A stretch of 64,000 nt of DNA from Halorussus pelagicus (GTDB lineage Archaea; Halobacteriota; Halobacteria; Halobacteriales; Haladaptataceae), in assembly GCF_004087835.1 (NCBI RefSeq), contig NZ_CP035120.1, forward strand, positions 186,001 to 250,000, read 5' to 3'. This document shows, in pieces, positions 43,549 to 52,668 of this stretch; position 1 is the first letter of the stretch, and every line of letters begins with the position of its first letter. The translations under genes were made by a program, and so were the position numbers. The notes beneath the pieces were generated by a model that was not told where the DNA came from, made no database searches, and saw nothing but the letters and a program-made list of their open reading frames with translations.

Positions 43549-44609
43549 ATCCGCTCGACGGGTGCGTTCAGGCACATCGCGTCGGGCGAGTCCGAACACT
43601 GGCACTGGCGGTACTGGTAGTAGCCGGGTTCGAACTCGCCGACGAACGGTTCCACGAGGTCGCCGAGGACGGTCTTGAAGCCGTCGTCGTCGTGGGGGAC
43701 CGGCACGCGGTAGAAGTCGAGACCCGCTTCCTCGGCCTCCTCGCGGAGTTCGTCGTCGAGTTCCGAGAGGGTCTCGCTCTGCTCGTGCATGAAGCTAATC
43801 GGTTCGACCACGACGCGCTCGACCGACTCGTCGTCGCCCAACTCCTCGATTACGTCCTCGACCTCGGGGTCGGTCCACGGGATGTCGCGGTTCTCGTGGT
43901 TCTGGTAGCCCAGCGAGTACGAATCGACGCCGAGTTTCCGGCCGACGACCTCGCAAAACTCCTCGACGTAGGTGTCGTAGCGGCTTCCTTCGTCCAAGTA
44001 GTGTCGGGGCGTGCCGTGCGCGGAGTAGACCAGTTCGGTCGCCGAGTCGTGGAGGTCCAGACTGTGGGCGTCGGCGAACCGCCGGACGTTGCCCGCACGA
44101 ATCTCGTTGTAACGCGGGTGGCGGTGCCAGCCGGTGATTTCGGCGACCGGCACGTCCCAATCGAGGTCGTCGGCGGCCTCGCGGAGTTCCTCGTTGGCCG
44201 CGATGGTCGTCGAGGCCCCGCACAGCGGGTAAATCGGGAGTGCGACGAGTTGGTCCACGTCGTCGGCGTGGGCGGCCTCGACGGCATCGGAGATGAACGG
44301 GTCGGTGAACTGCATCCCGAGGTAGGTTTCGGCGTCGTAGCCCCGGTCGGCGAGTTCGGCGGCGAGCGCGTCGGCCTGCGCCTCGGCTTGGGGTTTCAGC
44401 GGGGAGCCACCGATTTCTTCGTACTCCTCGATAAGTCCGGGCGCGCGTCGCTCGGCGAGTTGGCGGGCGCGGGCGTGTTTCTCCTCCTCAGTGTCGGCCT
44501 CCTCCAGCGAGGCGTTGTTCAGGAAGATGCGTTCGAGGTAGGGGACGACGTTCTCGCGGGTCGGTTCCGCAGGCTCACCGAAGTTGAGCAGGACGACTCC
44601 TGTAGACAT
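43545..44609 (-). CDS. hemH: Ferrochelatase with C-terminal Cys cluster
   Basis: The product is 354 residues. Ferrochelatase motifs are VVLLNFGEPAEP at the N-terminus, YSAHGTPRHY with the catalytic His, and the glutamate-rich HEQSETLSELD. It inserts iron into the porphyrin ring. The C-terminus has YRQCQCSDSPDAMC, a three-Cys cluster that could bind an iron-sulphur centre or iron, as is known for some ferrochelatases. It lies upstream of hemG with a four-base overlap. Confidence 0.92.
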   Translation of the reverse strand: MSTGVVLLNFGEPAEPTRENVVPYLERIFLNNASLEEADTEEEKHARARQLAERRAPGLIEEYEEIGGSPLKPQAEAQADALAAELADRGYDAETYLGMQFTDPFISDAVEAAHADDVDQLVALPIYPLCGASTTIAANEELREAADDLDWDVPVAEITGWHRHPRYNEIRAGNVRRFADAHSLDLHDSATELVYSAHGTPRHYLDEGSRYDTYVEEFCEVVGRKLGVDSYSLGYQNHENRDIPWTDPEVEDVIEELGDDESVERVVVEPISFMHEQSETLSELDDELREEAEEAGLDFYRVPVPHDDDGFKTVLGDLVEPFVGEFEPGYYQYRQCQCSDSPDAMCLNAPVERI

Positions 44610-44746
44610 AATCGGGTCTTAGGACAGTGTAATGTAATAGCTGTCGCTTGCGGAGAGTTCGTCTCGTGTTCGACGGGAGTATGGGTTCGGGCACCAACCT
44701 ATCACTTTTAACACTCCTCAGTGCAACTTCTTGTGTAGAGCACCGA

Positions 44747-45466
44747 ATGACACTCTCGTCAATCATCGACGGCGTGACGGGGACCGGGCGGACGCTACGA
44801 GTCTACGACCCGACGAACCCGGACGCGGTCGCCGCCCTCGAACGCCACTTCGAGGTCCAGAACGTCGTCGTCGAGGAGACCACGCTCCCCGAGGGACCGG
44901 AGGATTTCGTCGTGTTACAGGATGGCGACGAATTCCTCGCGGCCGCCGACCTCGAAGCGCTCCGGCGCGCAGTCACCTTCGAGTCGGGACTACTCGACGC
45001 GACCTGCTTCGAGGAGACCCAAGTGCCCGACGTTCTCAAGCACGTCAGCGACACCACCTTCACGGCCTACGGAAAATACCGGATGATTCTGGCCTCGCGC
45101 GAGATAGAGGAACAGGCGTGGCGCGCGGACGGGGGGGAACTCCACTCGGGCTTTCAGCACCTGTCGTTGCTGCGCGACCAGTGGAACCTCTACGAACGAC
45201 TCGGCGACCGAGGGGTGGACGTTCACGTCTACGGCACGCCGGACTGGCAACCACCCGAGACCGACTGGCTGACCGTCCACAACCACGACAACGCCGAGAT
45301 TCGGCGGGCGTGGTTCGTGGTCTTCGACGCGCCCGATGACGGCGACTGCGCGCTCCTCGCCGAGGAGCGCGCACCAAACGAGTTCAGCGGGTTCTGGACC
45401 TACGACTCGTCGCTCACCGGCGACGTGTTGGTGTATCTGCGAGCGGAGTACGGGAGCGCTCGATAG
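44747..45466 (+). CDS. DICT sensory domain protein
   Basis: From the ATG at 44747 the product is 239 residues. It matches the haloarchaeal DICT family, with QNVVVEETTLPEGPEDFVVL, TFTAYGKYRMILASREIEEQ, ELHSGFQHLSLL, WFVVFDAPDD and CALLAEERAPNEFSGFWTYD. These domains are predicted small-molecule sensors in signalling. It is a stand-alone gene here. The 5' region has a TATA-like CTTTTAAC at 44705-44712. Upstream in-frame ATGs are rejected because they precede the promoter. Confidence 0.9.
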   Translation: MTLSSIIDGVTGTGRTLRVYDPTNPDAVAALERHFEVQNVVVEETTLPEGPEDFVVLQDGDEFLAAADLEALRRAVTFESGLLDATCFEETQVPDVLKHVSDTTFTAYGKYRMILASREIEEQAWRADGGELHSGFQHLSLLRDQWNLYERLGDRGVDVHVYGTPDWQPPETDWLTVHNHDNAEIRRAWFVVFDAPDDGDCALLAEERAPNEFSGFWTYDSSLTGDVLVYLRAEYGSAR

Positions 45467-45550
45467 CTCTCGGGAGCGTTCTGATTGCTCCGTTGTCGAA
45501 CGTACGGGTCGGAATCGGGTTTCAAGTGGCAGTAGACCGTTTGCAGTTTC

Positions 45551-45667
45551 ATGCCCACCGACGACGCCGCGACCCCAAAACCCGACAACGAGGACGCAAT
45601 CGACCACCTGTTCGGGTCGCTTCCGACCGTCCGCGTGTCCCGCGTGCCCGACGACGAGAGCGAGTAG
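45551..45667 (+). CDS. Possible 38-residue microprotein
   Basis: An ATG at 45551 opens a frame of 38 acidic residues (MPTDDAATPKPDNEDAIDHL, ending PDDESE) before a TAG. Third positions are nearly all G or C, as in real genes here. There is no hydrophobic segment and no Shine-Dalgarno sequence. The spacing to a promoter is unclear. It may be a real small gene or chance. Confidence 0.35.
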   Translation: MPTDDAATPKPDNEDAIDHLFGSLPTVRVSRVPDDESE

Positions 45668-45961
45668 TAGCGAAGACCCCGTTTACTGACAGTGAGTCGT
45701 TACATCGAAGAGCTACCTCTCGGCCCGAAGCTACTCAGTTTCTCGCGCCGAGAGTTCCCGCTCGGCGTTCGTCCGCGGCCGAGTCGCGCCGCGGCGTGCG
45801 CGCGGCGACGTTAATCGCGTCGAGACGAACGGTCAGCGTCTTCGAGGCGGTCGGACAGTGTCTTTTTATCGAGTAGTGCCGTTGTCTCCGCCTCAGATAA
45901 CAAGGTACTTTAGTTAGATAGCTCAGAGCTAGATTAATTTCGAGGCCGGATTGTAGAAAGT
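45668..45961. other. Region before the Type IIG-like gene
   Basis: About 290 bases with no gene. It carries a strong AT-rich stretch at 45890-45960, including the palindrome and the TATA-like element listed separately. I see nothing else. Confidence 0.4.
45919..45931 (+). promoter_or_regulatory. Perfect 13-bp palindrome next to the TATA box of the RM gene
   Basis: TAGCTC-A-GAGCTA lies 31 bases upstream of the ATG at 45962 and borders the TATA-like AGATTAATTT (45931-45940). The position fits an operator that blocks or recruits transcription initiation. Confidence 0.5.
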
Positions 45962-48900
45962 ATGCAGACGACACTGGATTACCGGACGAACCGCGACCTG
46001 TTCTCGAACTACTATCTCGATAACCATCTCCCGGAAACCGACCACTGGACCGGAGTCGAAGAGTCCGACGTTCGGGCGGCCTACGAGGAAATCCGCGACC
46101 GTTACCGGCGCGAGGCCGACCTCGCGCCCGACTACAACGAGCGGCAACTCCGCGAGAACCTACTCGACCCCGTCTTCGAGACGCTGGGGCTGACGACGGC
46201 CGTCGAGGAACCCGTCAGCGGCGAACGACTCCGGCCGGACTACACCCTGTTCGGCGACGAGCGCGCCCGCGAAGACGCCTTCGAGCGCCGGTCGGAAGGC
46301 CGGTCGTTCCACGACGCCGCGCTCGCCGTCGCCGACGCCAAGCGGTGGGGTCGCTCGCTCGACGGCGGCACCGACCGCGATTTCACCAACCCGAGCTACC
46401 AGATTCACGTCTATCTGGACGCGACGGGACTGAACCGGGGCATCCTCACGAACGGTCGGAAGTGGCGACTCTACTACGGACCGACCAGCCACCGCCTCGA
46501 TTCGTACTACGAAATCGACCTGCCGACCCTGCTAGAGACTGGAGACGTGGAGGCGTTCAAGTATTTTTACCTCTTCTTCCGGCGCGAGGCGTTCCTCGGG
46601 GAGGGCCGAGCGCGGGGCGCGAACGCCCTCGCCGAAGACCGGCCGTTCGTCGAGCGCGTCCACCGCGAGAGCAACATCTTCGCCGAGGAGTTGAGCGAGG
46701 ACCTTCGAGAGAACGTCTACGACGCGCTGGCGCTCCTCGCGCAGGGGTTCGTCGCGGACGCGAGCGACGGTGGCACGGATGAGGGCGACACCGGGGTCGG
46801 CGACATCATGGACGGCGACCCCGACGACGCCCTCGATTTGGACCTCGACGTGGTGTACGAGGCGTCGCTGACCTACCTCTATCGGCTCATCTTCGTGCTG
46901 TACGCCGAGAGTGACGGCCGGGACCTGCTCGACACCGACAACGAGGTGTATCGAACGCGCTACAGCCTCAACGCGCTCAAGCGTCAGGTCGCCGAAGAAC
47001 TCGACAGTCCGAACCCCATCTACCGGTCGTGGCAGACGACCCTCTGGGACCGACTGGACGAACTGTTCGCGCTCGTGGACCGCGGAAGCGAGTCCCGTGG
47101 CATCCCGCGTGAGGACCTCTACGTCCCGGCCTACAACGGCGGCCTGTTCACGTCGGACCCCGACGCGGGCGAGACGGCCGCGTTCCTCGACTCGCACGCG
47201 GTCGGGGATACGTACCTCGCGCGAGTCGTCGAACTGCTCACCCGGCGCGAGAGCGAGCGCGGCGAGGGCCGGGCGTTCGTGGACTACTCGTCGCTCGACG
47301 TGCGCCACCTCGGAAGCATCTACGAGGGCCTGCTGGAGTACGACCTCGAACTCGCCGACCGGCCGCTCGCGGCGGTCCGCGAGGACGGCGAGCAGGAGTG
47401 GGTTCCGGCCGAGGACGCCCCCGAGGAATCGACCGTCGAACGGGTCGATTCGGGCGAGGTCTACCTAACGACCGAGACGGGAAAGCGCAAGAAAACGGGG
47501 TCGTACTACACGCCCGAGTTTGTCGTGGAGTACGTCGTCGAGCGCACGCTCGACCCTCTAATGGACGAGATTCGAGCGGACCTGAACCCCACCGACCCCG
47601 ATTACCCCGAGCGGTTCGCCGAGCGCGTCTTCGACCTCTCGGTGCTGGACCCCGCGATGGGGAGCGGCCACTTCCTCGTCAAGACGGTCGAACACCTCGC
47701 GCGAGCGGTCGTGGAGGCCCATCAGGAGTACGTCGAGCGCGCGGGCGACGCCGCAAAAGCGGAGGCGGTCGGCGACCCGCCGGACGTTCACTGGGCGCGC
47801 AGGCAGGTCGCCCAGCAGTGCATCTACGGCGCAGACAAAAACGGCATGGCGGTCGAACTGGCGAAGGTGTCGCTGTGGCTCCGGACGCTGGCGGCCGAGC
47901 AACCGCTGGCGTTCTTAGACCACCACCTCGTGCGCGGCGACTCGCTTGCCGGGACCGACGTGGCCGAGGTCGAGGAGATGGCGCGCGACACCGGCCCGAA
48001 CGCGAGTCTCGCGGAGTTCGGCGCGACCCGCGCCGACGCCGGTGGACTCGATACGCTCGTCCATCGAGCCTCCGATCGCTCCGTTCCCGGAGACGCCATC
48101 GACGACCTGATAGCCGCCTACCGGGAGTTCGTCGCCATCGAGAACGAAAGCCTCGCAGACGTAAAAGAGATGGAACGCCGATATACCGAGATTCGGCGCG
48201 ACGACCTCCGGCAGCGACTCACCGCGATGGCGAACGTTCACGCCGCCGAGCGGTTCGGTCTCGACGTTCCGTCCGGGGCTTACGAGCGCATGGGCCGGGC
48301 GCTGGATGACGCCGAGGCGTGGGCCGACCTCGCCGACCAGTCGTGGTTCGCGGAGACCCAGCGAATCGCCGACGAGCGCGACTTCCTCCACTGGAAGCTC
48401 TCGTTCCCCGAGGTGTTCTACGACGACGAGGGGTGGCCGCTCCCCGAAAGCGAGGCCGGGTTCGACGCCGTGGTCGGCAACCCGCCCTACGTCAGGAGTC
48501 AGAATCTACCCGACGACCTGAAAGAATACTACCGCGCCGAGTTCGACACCGCGAAGGGTGCCTACGACCTCTACGTCCCCTTCGCGGAACTCGCGGGTGA
48601 CCTCGGACGGCGAGTCTCGCTGGTCGTCCCGAACAAGTGGACGACGACCGACTACGGCCGGGCGCTCCGGGACCGTCTGCTCGACGACCACGGTCTCCGG
48701 GAGGTCCTCGACGCCTCGAACCTCGACGTGTTCCCCGACGCCGACATCTACCCCGTGGTCGTCACCTACGGCGAGTCGCCGTCGCACAGCAATGGCGACG
48801 ATGGCAACGACGACGGCAGTGATAGGAACTCACAGACCCCGGACGAGGAAATCCGGATTCGCCACCCCGGCGAGGACCGCGACCTCTCGGCGGCCCGGAC

Positions 48901-50287
48901 AACCGCGGTCCCCCGGTCGCTCGTGGACCGACTCGGCGGCCGGGTGATACCCCTCGACGTGGTCCCCGCGTTCGCCGACCTCGCTGGCGACGTGCTGGCC
49001 GACTGCGACCGACTCGGCGACCACGTAACGATGACCGAGGGCGTCCACACCGGCAACGTCCGCGAGAAGTTGCTGGTCGAGGACGCCGACACGGACGCCT
49101 CGGACGCCCGCCCGAAAATCGCGGGCGGAGCGTCGGTCGGCCGGTACCGCCTCGACTGGGACGGGACCCGGATTCGCTACGACGAGTCGCTGGTCGGGCG
49201 CGGCGAGTACGCCGACTTCCGGACCTCTGACTGCTTCGAGGGCGAGAAGTTGCTCGTCCGCGACATCAGCGACCGGCCCGTGGCGGTCCACGACGACGCG
49301 GATTTGTACGCGCTCAACACCCTCTACAGCGTTCAGTCGCGGGACGAATCCGACCTCGCGCTCCGCTACCTACTCGGCGTGTTCAACTCCGAGTTCGTGG
49401 CGACCTACTACCGGCAGGTGTACGGCGGCACCCACGTCAGCGGCGACTACCTCCGGTTTAAGCCGATGTTCGCCGAGCAGATTCCGGTGCCCGACCCCGA
49501 GGACGCGCCGGTCGGCGGCGACGACGTGGCCGAAATCGTCGCGGAGTACGGAGTCGAGGACGCGCTGGCGGACTCGCCCTCCGACCCGGAACGCGCGATA
49601 GCGACCCTGACCGAGCGCGTCCGTGAGGCCCGCGACGAGCGCGCCGCGCTCAACTGCGACGTGCTGGATTATCTCGGCGAGCGCGGAGGGGCGAAAGAGA
49701 CGGGGACTGCGACGAAGACGAGGACGGACCCAGCGACCGCCGCGGAACCGACGCTCGGAGAGCGTTCCGTTCCGGCCGCGGGCGTCGGCGACTCGATTCT
49801 CGCGGAGACGAGCGCCGACCGGGAGGGGCTTCGAGTCGGCGCGGTCCGAGTCCGTGAGGACGACACCGGCGCGCTCGAACTCGCCGCGACGGCGCGCTAC
49901 AAGCCCGCAAACGGCGAGCGCGAGGACCGAGAAACCGACTGCTGGGGGTACGTCGAGACCGACCCTGTGGCCGCGATGGTGGTTTCGAACGCCGACGCGA
50001 CCGAGCGTACGCTGGTCGAGGCGTTCGTTCCGGCCGCCGTCGAGCGCGGCGGCGGATTCGCAGGGTTCCGCGAGCAGGCGACCAAGACCAACTCGCTGTT
50101 GGACCGCCTGCGAGCGCTGACCTTGCCCGACCCCGAGCGCGTCGCCGACGACGTGGCGCGCTACCGAGAGGTCCGAGCGCGGGCCGCGGAGTTGGACGAG
50201 CGAATCGCGGCGCTGGAAGAGGCTATCGACGAGGTGGTGTATCGACTCTACGGTGTGGACGGCGAGCAGGTAGAAAGGACGGCGTGA
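45962..50287 (+). CDS. Type IIG-like restriction-modification protein (nuclease plus N6-adenine methyltransferase)
   Basis: The product is 1441 residues. The N-terminus carries a PD-(D/E)xK-type nuclease site: RPDYTLF with Asp93, then VADAKRWGRSL with Asp125 and Lys127. A central methyltransferase follows, with motif I DPAMGSGHF from residue 563 and motif IV NPPY at 840-843, the N6-adenine type (Eco57I-like). The C-terminal third is probably the target-recognition domain, with an acidic Asn/Asp-rich linker near 942-955 and a helical end. One protein may thus cut and methylate DNA. No separate specificity subunit or other restriction genes lie next to it. The recognition site is unknown. Confidence 0.85.
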   Translation: MQTTLDYRTNRDLFSNYYLDNHLPETDHWTGVEESDVRAAYEEIRDRYRREADLAPDYNERQLRENLLDPVFETLGLTTAVEEPVSGERLRPDYTLFGDERAREDAFERRSEGRSFHDAALAVADAKRWGRSLDGGTDRDFTNPSYQIHVYLDATGLNRGILTNGRKWRLYYGPTSHRLDSYYEIDLPTLLETGDVEAFKYFYLFFRREAFLGEGRARGANALAEDRPFVERVHRESNIFAEELSEDLRENVYDALALLAQGFVADASDGGTDEGDTGVGDIMDGDPDDALDLDLDVVYEASLTYLYRLIFVLYAESDGRDLLDTDNEVYRTRYSLNALKRQVAEELDSPNPIYRSWQTTLWDRLDELFALVDRGSESRGIPREDLYVPAYNGGLFTSDPDAGETAAFLDSHAVGDTYLARVVELLTRRESERGEGRAFVDYSSLDVRHLGSIYEGLLEYDLELADRPLAAVREDGEQEWVPAEDAPEESTVERVDSGEVYLTTETGKRKKTGSYYTPEFVVEYVVERTLDPLMDEIRADLNPTDPDYPERFAERVFDLSVLDPAMGSGHFLVKTVEHLARAVVEAHQEYVERAGDAAKAEAVGDPPDVHWARRQVAQQCIYGADKNGMAVELAKVSLWLRTLAAEQPLAFLDHHLVRGDSLAGTDVAEVEEMARDTGPNASLAEFGATRADAGGLDTLVHRASDRSVPGDAIDDLIAAYREFVAIENESLADVKEMERRYTEIRRDDLRQRLTAMANVHAAERFGLDVPSGAYERMGRALDDAEAWADLADQSWFAETQRIADERDFLHWKLSFPEVFYDDEGWPLPESEAGFDAVVGNPPYVRSQNLPDDLKEYYRAEFDTAKGAYDLYVPFAELAGDLGRRVSLVVPNKWTTTDYGRALRDRLLDDHGLREVLDASNLDVFPDADIYPVVVTYGESPSHSNGDDGNDDGSDRNSQTPDEEIRIRHPGEDRDLSAARTTAVPRSLVDRLGGRVIPLDVVPAFADLAGDVLADCDRLGDHVTMTEGVHTGNVREKLLVEDADTDASDARPKIAGGASVGRYRLDWDGTRIRYDESLVGRGEYADFRTSDCFEGEKLLVRDISDRPVAVHDDADLYALNTLYSVQSRDESDLALRYLLGVFNSEFVATYYRQVYGGTHVSGDYLRFKPMFAEQIPVPDPEDAPVGGDDVAEIVAEYGVEDALADSPSDPERAIATLTERVREARDERAALNCDVLDYLGERGGAKETGTATKTRTDPATAAEPTLGERSVPAAGVGDSILAETSADREGLRVGAVRVREDDTGALELAATARYKPANGEREDRETDCWGYVETDPVAAMVVSNADATERTLVEAFVPAAVERGGGFAGFREQATKTNSLLDRLRALTLPDPERVADDVARYREVRARAAELDERIAALEEAIDEVVYRLYGVDGEQVERTA

Positions 50288-50374
50288 CTGGGTGTAGTTT
50301 GGTCTGAACAATCCCGCGCCGGTAGGTTGGTTACGTACTTCCCCAATCGTCAGGATATCTTGACAAAGGCCACG

Positions 50375-50761
50375 CTATGGATACGATTCCACGTTCAGTC
50401 CTTCGACTTCGTCGAAATCACGGTCTCTGGTAACAAGTGTCTCACCGATATTTCGAACGATACCAGCAATTTGTACGTCAGGGGTCCCGATAGGCGTTCC
50501 ATCCTGCTTTAATTCGGCCTCGATTTTCGCGGCCTCAAGTGCCGCGTCCGCTGTGAATGGAAGTGGTTCCAACCAACTCAGGTCGTTACGTAACTCCGCC
50601 ACGGCGTTCCGTCGAGAAGTCCTAATTGCGCCTCGATACAACTCGAAAAGGACGACGTTCGGTACGTAGAACGAATCGTCCGGATGTGCGTCAATGTAGG
50701 TTAGCGCGTCCTCAGTTCCTTCTAAATAATCAATGAGGAAGCTACTGTCGAAACAAGTCAT
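50375..50761 (-). CDS. vapC: PIN-domain toxin (VapC family)
   Basis: The product is 128 residues. PIN-domain acidic residues are visible: Asp5 (FDSSFLIDYL), Glu of LFELYRGAI near residue 40, Asp in GTPDVQIAGI near residue 94 and Asp in TRDRDFDEV near 113. Such domains cut RNA. It follows the antitoxin gene by 42 bases on the same strand. The AT content is higher than in neighbours, in line with transfer. Confidence 0.85.
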   Translation of the reverse strand: MTCFDSSFLIDYLEGTEDALTYIDAHPDDSFYVPNVVLFELYRGAIRTSRRNAVAELRNDLSWLEPLPFTADAALEAAKIEAELKQDGTPIGTPDVQIAGIVRNIGETLVTRDRDFDEVEGLNVESYP

Positions 50762-50803
50762 ATTCGTTGTTCGGTGGGTTCTCCTGCTGTCCGACCGTAT
50801 AAG

Positions 50804-51034
50804 TCACTCAAAGAGTTCACTGTAGCGTTTCTCATAGTCTCGATCATACTCTTCTCGTCCCTCTTCGACCGCGTTCCGGAGGTCGGTATCCTTCCACGCA
50901 CCGAAACCCTGAAGCACATCTTCGTTCTCTTCGGTCAGGCGAAGAACAACGTCAGTAAAGCTCTCACCCTCTCTCTTTCGGGACTTGAGACGCTCGTAGG
51001 CTTCTTCACCGAGGCTAATAGTCTTCGTCCCCAT
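50804..51034 (-). CDS. vapB: VapB-type antitoxin
   Basis: The product is 76 residues. It matches the small archaeal antitoxin family with MGTKTISLGEEAYERLKSRK, a ribbon-helix-helix-like start, and an acidic helical tail (EEGREEYDRDYEKRYSELFE). The start is preceded by a perfect palindrome four bases upstream. It probably binds and neutralises the PIN toxin encoded next and represses its own operon. Confidence 0.82.
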   Translation of the reverse strand: MGTKTISLGEEAYERLKSRKREGESFTDVVLRLTEENEDVLQGFGAWKDTDLRNAVEEGREEYDRDYEKRYSELFE

Positions 51035-51037
51035 ACG

Positions 51038-51049
51038 TGTACATGTACA
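51038..51049 (-). promoter_or_regulatory. Palindromic operator candidate of the vapBC operon
   Basis: TGTACATGTACA is a perfect 12-bp palindrome that ends four bases before the antitoxin ATG (at 51034). Its position at the transcription start fits autoregulation by the antitoxin. Confidence 0.5.
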
Positions 51050-51100
51050 GGAACAAAGGCCTTAGTTCTAACGCCGTTGCTCATTCCGTCGAGGGCAGTC

Positions 51101-51850
51101 TCAGGGCACGTACGGGTCGAACACGTCGGCCCGGAGGCTCCCGTGGACGTGTTCGAGCAGGTCCCGCAGATTCTCGGTGTCCTCGCGGTTGTACTTCACG
51201 AGTCGGTCGAGCGCGGCGTCGTCCTCGTCGCGGTCGTAGCGGTGCCAGAGCCGGACCGCCTCGCGGCCGTCCACATCGTCGTCGGCGCGGTCGATGCCGA
51301 CCTCTCGCTCGACGTTCTTCAGGCCGCCCGAGAGACCGACCTGCTTGCAGGTGTACATCAAATCGAGGTGGGGCGTCCTCACGTCGAGGTCGAAACTGTC
51401 CTCCAAGAAGGGCTGGTCGAAGCGCTTGCCGTTGAACGAGACCAGCATGCTCGACTCGGCGAACTCCTCGCGGAGCGCCTCGGCGGTGAGGTCCTTGCCT
51501 TGCACGTAGGTCCGGGTGTCGCCGCCGCGGTGGAGGCTGACGGTGGTCACGTCGTGGCGCGCGCTGTCGAGACCGGTGGTCTCGATGTCGAAGAAACAGA
51601 CGCTGTCGGCGAAGTTGTCGTAGGCCCGCCAGAGGCTTCCGCTGGGCAGGTTCTCGCCGAAGAAGGCGGCGTCCCCGGCGTCGAGTCTGTCGCGCGCGGC
51701 GGCGATGAACTCCCGGACGTTCTGGCCCGTTTTGGGGCCGAGGAGGTCGTCCTCGAAGTCGTCCCAGTGGGTGACGCCCTGCTGCCAGAGTTTGCGCTCG
51801 GTCTTCTCGCCGACCCCGCTCGCGGCGATGAAGGAGTTCTGGAGTTTCAT
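51101..51850 (-). CDS. RNase H-like 3'-5' exonuclease domain protein
   Basis: The product is 249 residues. The DEDD exonuclease motifs are visible: VCFFDIETTGLDSARHDVTT near residue 85, LVSFNGKRFDQPFLED, and VKYNREDTENLRDLLEHVHG near the end. This is the ribonuclease H-like family known from YprB-type proteins. An N-terminal helical part (AASGVGEKTERKLWQQGV) may bind DNA, like a helix-hairpin-helix. It is probably a DNA or RNA nuclease in repair or RNA decay. The substrate is unknown. Confidence 0.82.
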   Translation of the reverse strand: MKLQNSFIAASGVGEKTERKLWQQGVTHWDDFEDDLLGPKTGQNVREFIAAARDRLDAGDAAFFGENLPSGSLWRAYDNFADSVCFFDIETTGLDSARHDVTTVSLHRGGDTRTYVQGKDLTAEALREEFAESSMLVSFNGKRFDQPFLEDSFDLDVRTPHLDLMYTCKQVGLSGGLKNVEREVGIDRADDDVDGREAVRLWHRYDRDEDDAALDRLVKYNREDTENLRDLLEHVHGSLRADVFDPYVP

Positions 51851-51968
51851 TAGTGGATTGGGTTCGCGGGGAGGCTCTTAGTCGTAGGTGGTTCGGGGAC
51901 GGCGTCGGGCCGAAACGTAGGCTCCGAGGCGTGAAACGATTCTCGGGCGAGCGCGAGAGCGTCCGCGG

Positions 51969-52304
51969 TCAGTCGAGCAAGTCCCGGTACGCCGGGCGAA
52001 CCCACGAGTACGCCACTGCGTGCAGGCCCTCGCGGACGTTCTCGTTGCGCGCCAGCGTCTCGGCCTCGTCCCGTCGGACGCCCGCGGCGTCGAAGGGAAT
52101 CGCGGACGCGAACACGCCCTCGTAGTGGTACACCGCGCGCTCGCCACCCGCTTCCAGCCCGACGAGCGAGTACGCGCCGTTGTTCCGGCGCAACAGGTGA
52201 GCGGCTTTCAGATACACGTCGGCACCGCCCTGCTCGCGGGCGATGGCCTCACAGAGTCGGTCGAACAGTTCGGTGGTCCCCGCGGGCGCGGCTGAACTGG
52301 CCAT
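51969..52304 (-). CDS. Haloarchaeal hypothetical protein, 111 aa
   Basis: The start at 52304 gives 111 residues (an upstream ATG at 52325 adds seven). The sequence is mixed helical, with LCEAIAREQGGADVYLKAAH and AVAYSWVRPAYRDLLD, and lacks signal or membrane segments. I do not recognise a family. Codon use is normal. It is probably a cytosolic protein. Confidence 0.6.
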   Translation of the reverse strand: MASSAAPAGTTELFDRLCEAIAREQGGADVYLKAAHLLRRNNGAYSLVGLEAGGERAVYHYEGVFASAIPFDAAGVRRDEAETLARNENVREGLHAVAYSWVRPAYRDLLD

Positions 52305-52668
52305 ATTCGAGGACACGGCGGCCACGCGTAAAGCCGTGAGCCAAGCGGAGTGAAAGTAAAAAGTGGCCGTCGAATTGCCGGGACATGCGATTTCAACTCG
52401 CCAGTGCGTCTAATTTTGTACGAAGGCATAGTTTGATAACTATCGAGACCAAGATGCGAACGCCGACCTGATTGATAGTCAGTGTCTGGCGTCCCAGGCT
52501 GGTATCCTGTAACAACTACCCACCCAAACTGGCTTTTCGCGCGACGACGCCGACCTCGACGCGGAGTCGAGCGACTACCGAGCGGTCCCGTGAGGACGCT
52601 GTTCGCACATATCGGCCGAGCGTCTCGCAGGCCGAAGCACCCATGTCTTCCGAGACCGAATTCTGGTC
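52305..52668. other. Intergenic region between hypothetical gene and acetyltransferase
   Basis: About 360 bases between divergent genes. It holds a small inverted repeat, ATAGTT and AACTAT with a four-base loop (52428-52443), and AT-rich stretches at 52409-52445 that could be promoters. I see no convincing gene. Confidence 0.4.

Noticed and set aside
42154-43620. Long plus-strand frame opposite hemG
   Set aside because: HemG on the minus strand has a clear FAD motif and coupling with hemH, so the plus frame is a shadow.
45962-50287. BREX PglX or DISARM class 1 DrmMI as identity of the large methyltransferase
   Set aside because: No pglZ, brxC or drmA/B/D genes are near, and a PD-(D/E)xK-like site is present at the N-terminus, so a solitary Type IIG-like enzyme is more likely.
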